From positions 32,868 to 96,867 of the forward strand of contig LRMT01000170.1 of assembly GCA_001725945.1 (NCBI GenBank): a stretch of DNA of 64,000 nucleotides. The letters are read 5' to 3'. Positions 48,820 to 59,477 of this stretch are shown here, piece by piece. The notes under the pieces are model-generated. The model was not told the origin of the DNA, ran no database searches, and was given only the letters and a program-made list of their open reading frames with translations. The position numbers and the translations under genes were made by a program. This DNA is from Cupriavidus sp. UYMMa02A (GTDB lineage Bacteria; Pseudomonadota; Gammaproteobacteria; Burkholderiales; Burkholderiaceae). Numbering within the stretch: position 1 is the first letter of the stretch; every line of letters begins with the position of its first letter.

Positions 48820-49941
48820 GATCAGTTGAGAATTGGTGTTCTGCGGGGAGTTTAGGTAACATTTGAAAAAGAATAATGCACGATAGAGTTACACGCGAGA
48901 TCCAGACCCATTGGCCCGAATCACGTGAAGCCCCTGCACAGCATGCCCTGCACCAATCAAGCAACTTGGCGATGAGGTCGCCGAACAACTCAAATATGTG
49001 GCGGCGAGCTTCCGGGTCAGTCCCGGCAACGACTTGCGTTGTATCTGTTCCGGCGCGTCCGCGGTGCCCTGGGATGGTGCGGCACCTTCGTCGGTCTCGA
49101 GTCGCGCCTTGATTTCCATTTCCTCGGGCGCACCCACCAGAATCTGATGGGAAGCGGATTGCCATCTATGGACGCCTATGAACAGACGGTGCTGAGGCAG
49201 CTGAGGCAACGCTTACGATTAGCTCTACCATTATTCCGATAGTTGTGGCTTGGCCTCTATCTTCACAATTGTTCTGACATTTATATTTAGCCAGGACTGG
49301 TTGATGTTCTTGGCAGTGAAGGGCCCCGACCACAGGGACTCAAAATGGACATCGGCACCGAAATTGTCAGCAGCCCCGTGGCCGACTCCTGCTATGTCAA
49401 GAGCCAGGTGCTCAAAGAACAGCGCGCCGCTGTGGGGCTCTTCACCGTATAGGGTCCGCACCCAAGCCGGCCAGTACATCACGACTGCCATCACAGCAGA
49501 ACTCTGATGAAGGTCTCAGCGTCGTCAGATACACCGGTTCCAACACCTACAAGGGGTTACGACCTCCGGATCGACAGCTGCCTCTGCACGACTTCCCGAC
49601 GACCATTTGCGCGACTGTGACGGACGGCACCGTGGTGTGGACTGCATCGTTACCGCCGATGTTGTTGGTGCCGGGGAACGTCAACCCTGAATTGAAGGTG
49701 AACGGTGCCCCATACGTTGTTCACCAGTTGGCTTTCGCGCATCGTGAATGAGGTCACGATTTCCTGATAGATGCACACGAGAACCTGTCGCACCTTGGTG
49801 CTAATTGCGATTGTCCTCAATCACCACGTCCGAGTAGTTGCCAAAGGTGGACCGGAGGGAGCGTACATCCGATTTTATTAGCCCGCTCAGGTCTTTGCAG
49901 TGATGGTAATCTGCTGTATTGCCACGGTATAAGTTGCCGAG
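48820..49941. other. Scar region: fragments of decayed genes, no intact CDS
   Basis: 1.1 kb between two EPS genes with higher GC than its left neighbours. Two readable fragments stand out on the plus strand: 48944-49018 (PIKQLGDEVAEQLKYVAASF, like the region before the transposase core of IS66 proteins) and 49452-49751 (open frame with GLSVVRYTGSNTYKGL and FPTTICATVTDGTVVWTA, ending at a TGA). An 87-residue open frame on the minus strand at 49231-49494 has no known relatives to me. I read the whole as remains of mobile or phage-type DNA. Confidence 0.45.
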
Positions 49942-51972
49942 ATGTCCCACATGTTCCTCAAGTTCCGTTCTCGTGTCAGTACCTGCTTGCGTTGCAAGCG
50001 GGCTTTTCTCGGAACCGTTCTCGTTTGTAAAACCGCTGTTTCTGCAGCCGCAGTATTGGACATGGCTATCCGCCCGGATGTTTCAGTGTTCGGGTCTAAT
50101 GAGGTTCGGTGTCCAGCAAAGCCTGTGCCTCGGTGCTCAGCTCGATTGGACGAAGCTTTTGCGCTAATTCAAAGCCCCGAGTGGCAGCGAGAGCTCGGCG
50201 GGCGATATACAAAAGTCCACTTGCGTTTGGCTGAAGGAACTTATCGCCTGACGATGCCGTTAAGTTTGCGTTGGGGCCAAGGAGAAACGAGCAATGTCCC
50301 TTTAGAGGTTACGGGTAGCGGCGCGGGAACGGTGCTCTCAGCTGCTGCCGAAGTAACGCGCTGGCGTCCAGCCACTATTGGAGAGGCCGCTTCTCGTCTT
50401 CCTCTATTCGCAAGGAGTCATGTGCACGTCGCTGATGTGTCGGAATTGGGCTTGGATCTTTCTTTAAGCCCGCCTCCGCGCGGATTTGGCTTGCCAATCA
50501 TACCGACAACAACAGAAGTCTTTTACCGGAATGCCCCTCAGCCGTTGGCCGCATGGCCGAACCAGGGTTACGGCCGTATCCTTCGCCCAGAAGGATTGCC
50601 CGCGACGGATAAGATCAGTTTCGCTGTTGCTGGCAGGACAGTTCGAGCATGGCAAAACGAACCAGATTTGCAAGCATTTGGCTACTGGTTTTGGGATTGG
50701 GCGGCGCAAAGCTATCGGGTCGCAGGGCGGGACGCAGCGGCGAACGTAATGACTCTTGCGGATCGTGGCTCTCCTTATGGTATTAGGGAAGGACAGCGTG
50801 TTCGCGTCGAGAATTCATTGGCCGAGCTCGACATGGCCGGGGAGTGGTATCTGGATCGGAGACGGGGAGAGCTTTACTTTTGGCCACCAGACACCTTGAA
50901 TGATGGGGAGATCGAGATTTCCATTGCAGAGACGCTATTGAATATTGAGTATTCCCAAAACGTGACTGTACGGGATATGTTCATCGAAAAACCCGCGGTG
51001 ATGCGATTACGGTCAGGCAAAGCAGAAATGTCGTACTGGAGCGGCTCACGATTCGCGATGCAGGTAATCGCGCTTTGGTCGTTATGGGAGGTGCTCGCTG
51101 TGGTTTGCGTGACAGCATAGTTGAGGATACCGGCGAAGGTGGAGTATTGCTATCGGGAGGAGACCGACGGACGCTGGAGCCGGGAGAGCATTTTGCTGCA
51201 TCGAACGTGATTCGGCGCTTTAGTCGCCTGGTGAAAACCTATCGACCTGCCGTTGAGGTTGCTGGAGTTGGACAGTCCATAGAGGGCAACACTATTTCGG
51301 ATGCGCCACATAGCGCAATTATTTTTCGGGGTAATGATCATCGGATCACGGGAAACGAGATATTCAATGTCGTGTTGGAAACAAGCGATGCCGGTGCAAT
51401 TTATACTGGTCGAGATTTTACAGCGCGCGGCACAGTAATTGCAGATAATTTTCTGCACGACATACGATCAAGTGATCCAAAGCAAGAAGTAAAGGGTATA
51501 TATCTGGATGATCAGGCCAGTGGTATTATTATTCGCCATAATATCTTCTCCCGGGTGCAGCAGCCAGTTTTTATTGGGGGTGGCCGCGATAACGTAATTG
51601 AGCAGAACATCTTTTACGAAAGTAGTCCCGCGATACACCTTGATGCCAGAGGCCTTTCCGGGCAAAGAATGGCAACCCTGGATCCCAAAGGAGAACTGCA
51701 AAGCAAACTGGATGCGCTGCCATACAGGAGTGAGCCCTTTGCAAGCCGCTATCCAAATCTGTCGAAAATCCGAGAGGATGACATAGGCGCTCCAAAGTAC
51801 AACGTGGCGCGGGGGAAATGTAATTGTTAGGGGGATACCATTTTCGATTGATGAGAATGCAAAGAATGGCATAGAGCTCGGGGAATTCATTGAAGGGCAG
51901 GAAGAAGATTTTGCGATCCCCGTGCCACCAAAGGGAAGAACTAAACGGGAAAATTTTCAATTGCGCGACTGA
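49942..51972 (+). CDS. Right-handed parallel beta-helix protein, probable EPS lyase or surface protein (two frameshifts)
   Basis: 676 residues when repaired. A basic N-terminus and hydrophobic stretch (AFLGTVLVCKTAVSAAAVL) suggest export. A pectate-lyase-like part follows (LRLAEGTYRLTMPLSL, EWYLDRRRGELYFWPP) and then repeated coils of the helix (DAITVRQSRNVVLERL, NTISDAPHSAIIFRGNDHRI, GIIIRHNIFSRVQQPVFIGG). One base is missing near 50990 in an a-run; one extra g near 51818 hides the real C-terminus (NVIVRGIPFSIDENAKNGIE to ENFQLRD). It may trim or bind the polymer made by this locus. Catalytic residues not identified. Confidence 0.75.
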
Positions 51973-52488
51973 ATATGCGCTAATCTACTTGGGATTTGAG
52001 AGGTCACCTTTCTTACTGATATCTCGGCTGATAGGCTCCCTCCTGTAAGCGTCTTAGGTCAAGCGTGTGGCCTCCATTAACCAACACGAAGTCCGTCGGA
52101 TTCACATTCGGGGGTCAGGCGCACTCCATAGGGTTCATCGAAATCAGATGCCTGCAACGAGACCCTGCGGGCACGCGTGCGCCGGCCACTTTCTCAGTGT
52201 TTCGTGTAGTGCGCGACATCTATGCATGCCTTGACTTGCGCGCCGGAGGAGGCTGGGCGAACATGCAACTAATTTACGGGTATCAATCGTCTTGTCAAAT
52301 ATGAGCTTTGCCGCTTTGTCGACCAAAGTCCCATTACAAGAGTTTGGCGCTGATGGTCTTGGAAGTCGCGCCAATGCTAGAGGTGGCCGGCCAGACGCGG
52401 AGACAGGGCTCGAAATATCGAACTCGCGAGCCGCCCGAAATGGGTGAGGTGCCACGCCATTCGCACGGATTCGATCATCGATACATAT
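51973..52488. other. Gap between convergent EPS gene blocks, no intact gene
   Basis: 516 bases with no convincing CDS. A minus-strand fragment at about 52010-52115 reads PPNVNPTDFVLVNGGHTLDL and ends in a stop, which looks like a broken gene end, but I cannot place it. It is the meeting point of plus and minus transcription units and may hold terminators. Confidence 0.4.
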
Positions 52489-53660
52489 TCAATGGGCTGC
52501 AGCACGCTCCATGCTTTTGCTCTCAATGGCTTCCCTATAGATTTCGATTAACTGTTGATAGTTTCGTTTCGCGCTGTAAAGGGATTCGTATGTGGCGCGC
52601 GCTTTTTCGCCCATTATTTTCATTCGCTCTGGATTCTCGGTGGCCCAGCGCATTTTTGCGCAAGATCTTTGCCATTGCCAGCTTCAAACAGCAAACCAGT
52701 TGAACCCTCTTCAATCAGTTCAAGCATTGACCCGAGGCGACTGGCAATTACGGGAAGACCGGCTGCAAATGCCTCAACGATCACCATCGGGAATCCCTCA
52801 TACCAGGTGCTCGGCATTACGAGAGCTTCGGCTCCCCACATATACCTTTGTACCTCCTGCGAGGGCAATCTCCCCACGCAGGCCAGTCCGGGTATATTCC
52901 GTAGGGAATCTCTCGCCGGTCCGTCTCCAATTACGTTTATACGGAAAGGCTCCAGCTTGGCGGCAGACTGAAGGGTGGTAATACCTTTTTCCGGCGACAG
53001 TCGGCCAACAAATAGAAAACCTGATCGACTCTGGAGAGGAGGTGGAGAGACTTCACAGAAATTTGGTTTGACTTTGATTTTATCAGCCGGTAGTCCACCT
53101 TCTATGAATTTGTTTCGGCAGAAATTATTTAGAGCAATATAACGAGTAACTTTATCGGACCAAGTGCCGATTGTACGATGAAAAGCCAGCATCGCCGCTA
53201 GCACGCCGGTCTGAAGTCGAGATTCTCTATAACAACCGCGCATGACGCCACGCCACGGGACAGTGCCACGACAGTCTTCGCATATAACGTCGTTACGAAG
53301 GTACATGGCCTGCGGACAATGAAGGCGAAAATTATGCAGCGTTTGAATTACAGGTATGCCGTACTTGTCGGCTGACCAAAATATCGATGGAGAGATTAGT
53401 GGAAATGTGTTGTGAGCGTGTAAAATTTGAGGTTTGAAGTTCTTTAATATTGCCTCGAATTTTTTGCTGTGAGGTATGTGACCAAAAGTTCTTTGCGCGG
53501 CCTTCAACTTCGGCATGGTGTGCAAATCGTCATTGCACTCCAGTAACGTCTCAACCTCGTGTCCGTTAGATCGAAGTAGTTCGATTTCGGCTTCGACCAC
53601 GGTGTCCTCACCACCGCGCTGTTGGTATGTGTTATGTACCACTAGAATGCGTTCGTTCAT
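52489..53660 (-). CDS. Family 4 glycosyltransferase (one frameshift near the end)
   Basis: 390 residues. ILVVHNTYQQRGGEDTVVEA at the start and AHNTFPLISPSIFWSA belong to a group found in EPS clusters; CPQAMYLRN and CEDCRGTVPWRGVMRGCYR form a cysteine-rich insert typical of that group. The E-x7-E pair is in STWYEGFPMVIVEAFAAGLP. An A is missing near 52648; the restored tail (MRWATENPERMKIMGEKA, then NYQQLIEIYREA) ends at the TGA at 52489. It starts 4 bases after the preceding transferase stop. Confidence 0.85.
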
Positions 53661-53664
53661 GGAT

Positions 53665-54794
53665 TTACCTATGCATTGGCGCAGCGAGACACGACTCTAT
53701 TCCGTCAGAAAAATTCTTGACCATATTTTCGAGCGTATAGAGACGACTGCTGATCCTGCAGCCCTCTCGTAAAATACTCCACTCCTTATCGTCTTGAAGT
53801 AGCCTCGAGGTGTGTGTCACGTAATCGTCAATGCAATTCGAACTCATGAGTCCATTAACGCCGGATTCTAGATAAGCAATCTCCGGGCTATGAAGCCCAC
53901 AATCAGTGGTTACCATTGGAATCCCGGTGACAAAGGAATCCAATATGCCCAGCCCAACAAGCCCAGGATTTAGGATGACTCGCGCGAGCGATAATGCTGT
54001 GACCTTGTCCGTTCCTAATTGAGGGCCTAGAGCGTGAGCCCACGGGTACCTCTCACAAAACTGGTCAACCTGGGGTCGTAATGGGCCATCGCCAATAACT
54101 AGGAGTTGGAAGTTTGGTATCTGTGCCCTAACTCGAAGACTTGCTTCTAGAAGAAAATCGATTCTCTTTTCGGTATACATTGAACCAATAAGGCGCCAAT
54201 AGGTCCGTTATGCAGACCATATTTTTTTAGAAAGTAGTCTTGTGTCTTAGGCGTTATTGCGGCGTGCAGAACAGCGAGTCCAGCGGTGTCCACCGAGTTC
54301 TGAACGACACTGACTCTATCAAGTGGAAAGCCGGTCTGCGATACCAAGGGCAGGCTCAGGGCCGTATACGCGAACCACCAGTCGGCCTTTCTGGCGACAA
54401 TTCTCTTAAATCGCTCACGAAATGACTTCGGATTGCCTTGTAGATTGGCGCCATGACCCCAAAGGGCGACTTTCTGATGTCGCGCGAAGTACTGCACGGG
54501 CAAATTTGAGAGAATCTTATTCTCGGGGGTAAGAACAAGAAGATCTGCGTCCCTCATTGTGCTCGAATGCTGAAGCCAACATAGGCGGCCACCCAGGAGA
54601 TAGCGAGTTGGGATTGGGGTGGCCCAATCCAGAAATCCGGAGTCCTTTTTCCTCTTTTCTGCAGAGGTTGGTTCTCCATATGCAAGGCAAAGATTGATGC
54701 CCCGGTTCCGCAATTCCGCGCGGAGTTGAGAGAAAAAAGAAACTCTGTAATGAGGGAGTCGTCGCTGAACTACTACGACATTCGGCATGCCCAT
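53665..54794 (-). CDS. Glycosyltransferase family 4-like, E-x7-E absent (one frameshift)
   Basis: 376 residues after repair. N-terminus MPNVVVVQRRLPHYRVSFFS, with ALWGHGANLQGNPKSFRERF near 115; C-terminal half MYTEKRIDFLLEASL, LLVIGDGPLRPQV. The usual glutamate pair is replaced by NPGLVGLGILDSFVTGIPMV, a pattern known in a GT4 subgroup. A base is missing near 54190, in GPIGRLIGSMYTEKR. ATG at 54794 or 54788. In a minus-strand run with the next transferase. Confidence 0.8.
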
Positions 54795-55007
54795 GTTGGC
54801 GGAGGTTCTTCGCGAAATTCGTTGGATGGGGAGCGTAGCAGCCCTATGTCAAAAGAGCTAGGCGGGGTTCGGTATGATGCCAAAGAAGGGACCATTGGGG
54901 CCGAGAGTCTTCTTTGAAATGAAGCCGACCTACTCGTCACCTGGCGCTAGCATTGGTCGGGTGGCCTTTTAGGCACGATTTGGTGCCACGTAGCTAGCTT
55001 GGAACTG
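54795..55007. other. 213-base gap, no gene seen
   Basis: Probable promoter region of the two minus-strand transferases, after the wecG-type gene stop. It contains scattered AT-rich words but no recognisable palindrome. Confidence 0.35.
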
Positions 55008-55777
55008 TCACGCACGCCTAGACACTATCCCACGTAATAGCTGAACCGCAGCCAAGCCAACAAATAGAGTATTAGTTACGAGGTATCGTTTCCACAGCCG
55101 TACCGGGTCATTGCAGAGCCGATGGAGCCACTCGAACCCATTTCTCTGCATCCAGCCCGGTGCGCGTGCAAGCGTGCCGGCATGGAAATCGAAAGCTGCA
55201 CCTACTCCGATCATTGCAGCAAAATACGATCGCGGTGTTCCGCCATCCACTGTTCCTGCTTGGGGCAGCCAAGACTCACCCATACGGTGCTAGCTCCACT
55301 GGCGTTAATTTTGTCCACGATCTCTTGATCTTCGTCTACTGAAAGAGTCCGGAACGGAGGACTAATCATTCCGGCGATCTTGAGACTCGGGAAATCTCTC
55401 TTAAGTCGTTGCTCAAGTAGTTGCAGCGTTTCGGAGCGGCCGCCATATAGAAAGATGGATTCACCAGCCTCCGCGGCAAAGCGGCAATACCGGAGCATCA
55501 AGTCCGGACCGTTGATTCGCTCTTGCGTCGGAACGCCGAGCCGCCGCAGCATCCACGCGACTGGCGCTCCGTCGGGCGTGGCCATGTCCGCATTCTCTAT
55601 CACGCTGGAAAAACGGCGATTGAATCGTGCGGTGACTACAGAGTGCACATTGCAAATGCAAATATAACGAGATTCCCGCGCAGTACCCCAGTTGTGTATG
55701 GAGGCAATGGCGTCATCCCAAGTAAGGGCATTGATAAATGCGCCAAGGACACGGTGTCCGGAAGTTGATTTCGTCAT
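55008..55777 (-). CDS. WecG/TagA/CpsF family (GT26) glycosyltransferase (one frameshift)
   Basis: 256 residues. Family blocks NVHSVVTARFNRRF, ENADMATPDGAPVAWMLRRL with the key aspartate, ERINGPDLMLRYC, SIFLYGGRSETLQLLEQRL and STVWVSLGCPKQEQWMAEH. A base is missing near 55245, in EHRGSYFAAMIGVGAAFDFH. The family transfers ManNAc, ManNAcA or glucuronate/glucose-type sugars to lipid-linked acceptors. The start overlaps the ugd stop (ATGA at 55774), so UDP-glucuronate may be its donor. Confidence 0.85.
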
Positions 55778-57218
55778 GCTCCCTCCGAGAGGGCGCGTGC
55801 GGTCACCGTGTGGCTACGGGATTGCGACGGAGCGAGTGGCGCTGAAGAGGAGAGGGAACCGGACCGTCCAATGGTGTAGTACACGAAATCAAGTTCGCGT
55901 AGCTCTCCGGGCTCGTACAGATTTCGACCGTCAAAGATGACTGGCTCCCGCAGGGTGGCCTTCATCGCTGCGAAATCCGGTGACCTGAATGACTTCCACT
56001 CCGTCACGACGACTAGTGCGTCCGCGCCTTGCAGCGCAGTGGTTTGGTCCGGTGCGAATCGGATTCGCCTCTGTGCCTCATGGTTTGTCGCTAGGTCGAA
56101 GAGGACTGCCTTCTTGGCTTCTTCCGTTGCTATTGGATCAAACGCCTGGACGATCGCGCCGCGTGACACCAACTCCTGAATAACCACGCGGCTTGGTGCA
56201 GCGCGCATGTCGTCTGTATTTGGCTTGAAGGCCAACCCCCACAACGCAAAGGTGAGGCCACTTAGGTCTTCACCATAGTGGGTGATGATCTTCTTAACCA
56301 AGACGTGCTTCTGATCCTGGTTGACGGCTTCCACGGCGGCCAGAAGCCGCATGGTCTGACCGTATTCTGCGGCGGTGTGCTCTAGTGCCTGCACATCTTT
56401 CGGAAAGCACGATCCGCCATAGCCGGTTCCCGCATATAGGAAGCTGTAGCCGATACGAGGGTCGGATCCGATGCCTTGCCGTACCAGCTCGATGTCAGCG
56501 CCGACAACGTCCGCCAGGTTAGCCAGCTCGTTCATGAACGAAATCCGGGTTGCCAGCATTGCATTTGCGGCGTACTTGGTGAACTCGGCCGACGCGATAT
56601 CCATATTGAGAATACGGTCGTGGTTTCGAGTAAATGGGGCGTAAAGGCTTCGCATCGTTTCGCGCGCCTTCTGCCCTCTCTCTCCCGGCTCTGTGCCAAT
56701 GACAATGCGATCTGGTCGCATGAAATCCTCAATGGCAGCGCCCTCTTTAAGGAACTCCGGATTCGAGACTACGGCAAATTCCACCGCTGGCAGATCTCGT
56801 GCTTGTAACTGCTCGGCAATGCACTCCCTCACCTTGGCGCCAGTACCGACCGGAACTGTGGATTTATCGACCACGATCTTGGGCGTTGTCATATACCGGC
56901 CGATATTGCGCGCGGCGGCCAGCACGTATCGCAGGTCGCGGAGCCGTCTTCACCAGGAGGCGTGCCAACGGCAATGAATTGGAGATCGCCGAAGTCAACA
57001 CTGGTCTCAATGTCGGTGGTGAAGCGCAGCCGACCAGCGGCATGGTTGCGCTGGATTAGCTCCTTAAGCCCTGGCTCGTAGATCGGAACTTCACCCGAGT
57101 TCAGCATCGCGATCTTGGCGACATCCAGATCTAGGCACAACACGTCGTTGCCAAGCTCCGCCAGGCAAGTCCCGGTTACGAGGCCCACATAACCGGTTCC
57201 GATGATGGTGATTTTCAT
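55774..57218 (-). CDS. ugd: UDP-glucose 6-dehydrogenase (one frameshift)
   Basis: Oxidises UDP-glucose to UDP-glucuronate with two NAD+; 481 residues. N-terminal IIGTGYVGLVTGTCLAELG, DKSTVPVGTGAKV, SNPEFLKEGAAIEDF, catalytic cysteine in GYGGSCFPKDVQALEH, and C-terminal FALWGLAFKPNTDDMRAAPS. A base is missing near 56938, in DGSADLRYVLAAARNI. ATG at 57218 (MKITIIG). The C-terminal 25 residues (Ser/Ala-rich) are unlike the family and may be a small extension. Confidence 0.94.
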
Positions 57219-57241
57219 ACGATGATGTTCGAAATAGGGAG

Positions 57242-57279
57242 CGTTCTGCGACGGCATTACTTCGAGTTGTCGCAGAACG
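57242..57279. terminator. 11-bp perfect inverted repeat between wcaJ and ugd
   Basis: CGTTCTGCGAC - 16 bases - GTCGCAGAACG in the 175-base gap between the minus-strand genes. It lies 24 bases upstream of the ugd ATG. It may be a terminator after the initiating transferase gene, an attenuator, or a protein site in front of ugd. Confidence 0.5.
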
Positions 57280-57393
57280 GCTTACCAGAGGCTGGATCGG
57301 TAAGGGAGCAGAGGGTGTGTGTCTTAGGCGTAAGAGCTTATTGGGACACGTGTGAGGGAACGGAGCCTGCGGCGTGCGTTTTGAACGAGGACA

Positions 57394-58799
57394 TCAATAG
57401 GCGTTGCGTCCCGTCCAACCCTTGAACGCCGTCCAAAAAATGATCCTGAGATCCATGAGGAACGTCCAATTCCGAATGTAGAACAAATCATGCTCCACCC
57501 GCTTCGCCATCTTATCCAAGGTATCCGTCTCTCCCCGATACCCATTAATCTGCGCCCACCCCGTAATTCCGGGCTTGACCCGATGGCGCAGCATATATAG
57601 ATCGAGCTGCTCCTTATACATATCGTTGTGCGCCATCGCATGCGGTCGCGGCCCCACCACGCTCATCTCCCCGCGCAGCACGTTAATAAACTGCGGAAGT
57701 TCATCCAAACTGGTACGCCGGAGAAAGGCCCCAATGGGCGTCACACGGCTGTCGCCCTTTTTTGCTTGCGTGACGGTTTCATGCTCCGTATGCACCTTCA
57801 TGCTGCGGAACTTGTAGACATGGATCACGCGGCCATCCAGACCAAGGCGTTCCTGCTTGAAGAACGCAGGGCCAGGCGAGCTTCTCTTGATCAGCACGGC
57901 AATGATCACCAGGAGCGGGGACAGCAAAGTCAGCACCACGGCAGCAAATGCGCGATCAAATGCTGCTTGATGAAGCCGCGCACGCCCAGCGAAGGCGGTC
58001 GGTTCAGCTCCACCGCCGGCATGCCCATAAAGTCCTGCATCTGGTGATTCAACAACTCGAAGTCCATCAGGCTGGGCATCCACTTGATGTCGATGAAGTC
58101 GTTGCGTAGCGCATACGCAATGCTCTGCATCTGACGTGAAGCACCGATGGGCAGGGTGATCCAGATTTCATCAACCTGGTGATTACGGGCGAAGCCGGCG
58201 ATGTGATCACTGTCTTCAATCCGGGGGATACCTTCTGGCGTGGCATCGTCGGGGCCAGCGTAGATGCCCGCGACACGGAAGCCGTTCCAGCGGCTTGCCG
58301 TAGCGCGGCGGTACATCTCCTGGCCGGTAGTGCCAAAGCCCACAATCAGCACATGCTTGGAATTGCGGCCGACGCCACGCGCCAGCGCCAGCAGGCTGTA
58401 GGTCGCAATGCGGAGGGCGAGCAGGGCGGCCACGGTTCCCACATACCAGTACACCACCCACAGCCGCGAAAGCGAGCCCGCCTGATGCATCAAGAAACTC
58501 ATCAAGATGCCGATAAGCCAGACAAGCGACCATGCGCCCACTAGCCGGGCACCGAGGGAAAGAAAGCTGCGGCCGCGCCAGGAGGTGTACAAGTCCAGCC
58601 TCGGCAGCACGATCAGCGCTACCACACAGCTGAAGTAAACGATGAACTGATGGATGGGCGCGGCTACCGCGAAGTCAGGGGAGAAGCGCAGCTCGGTGGC
58701 AAGGTAGCCGGCCAGCCAGATGGTGCTCACGTCTGCCAGGCGCACTGCAATGGCCAGCCAATCGTGGTGCTTCACAAACATGTTGCGATAAATTCCCAT
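57394..58799 (-). CDS. wcaJ: Undecaprenyl-phosphate glucose phosphotransferase, WcaJ type (one frameshift)
   Basis: 468 residues. Starts EPS repeat-unit assembly by moving sugar-1-phosphate (usually glucose or galactose) to undecaprenyl phosphate. Four N-terminal helices, a CoA-binding-like Rossmann part (KHVLIVGFGTTGQEMYRRA), then a reentrant helix and the catalytic bacterial sugar transferase domain (FFKQERLGLDGRVIHVYKF, RRTSLDELPQFINVL, RGEMSVVGPRPHAM). A base is missing near 57965, in IKQAFDRAFAAVVLTLL. ATG at 58799. First gene of the minus-strand EPS unit. Confidence 0.92.
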
Positions 58800-59477
58800 G
58801 CTTACCCCGGGTAGCGTTGTCCCTCCGGCCGCGCGCATGCGCATGGCTGGATATCCCCGTCGAAACAAAAACCCATAGGGTAGGACCGCGCCTGACCCAG
58901 CGGCAGCATGTGCCAAAACTGAGTCGCGTGATACTTTTGATACTTATAATAATGGCGGCACATTAGCATACATGTAGGGCGTCCAGCAAACCGAAAGGGG
59001 CTTGTCCCGTAGCATTTTTCAGGGGAAGTTGCGGCGTTGCAGCAGCTCACCCGTTCGGGGGCTGCGTGACCCCGGATGTCTGTGGCAAAACGCAATCGCG
59101 TCCCCGCTTGATGGGGGTTGCAGCGCCGTCTCATATCGGTTTCTAACCCGCCGTTGCTAGGTCGACCCCCGGCAGTGGGCGCTGTCTGGCGATGATCTTC
59201 CTCGCGGGCTGCAAGCCCCGTGGGCATTCGGCACCCGCTTGTAATCGCGTTATTGACACAGCGGCGTAACGCTTGCGAGCCGAATATATGCCGAAGCTGT
59301 GGGCGTGATGATTTTGGTATTTTTGCGGATTTCTGCGGTAGACTTTGGCCGCAAAGTTTTCCAGCGCGGGACACGGGCGGGAAGACGGGCATTAGAAGAT
59401 CAAGACGCAGCCTCCGGCCGCGATAAGCGGTGTCGGCAGAAAAGCACTTATTGACGATGGGATGTTGGAGAAAAACA
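58800..59477. promoter_or_regulatory. Divergent region between wcaJ and the lipoprotein gene
   Basis: 678 bases without a convincing gene. Direct repeat tgatacttttgatact near 58930-58945 and an AT-rich segment 58930-58970 could be the wcaJ promoter; gattttggtatttttgcgga near 59305 could serve the lipoprotein gene. No palindrome of note. Confidence 0.4.
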
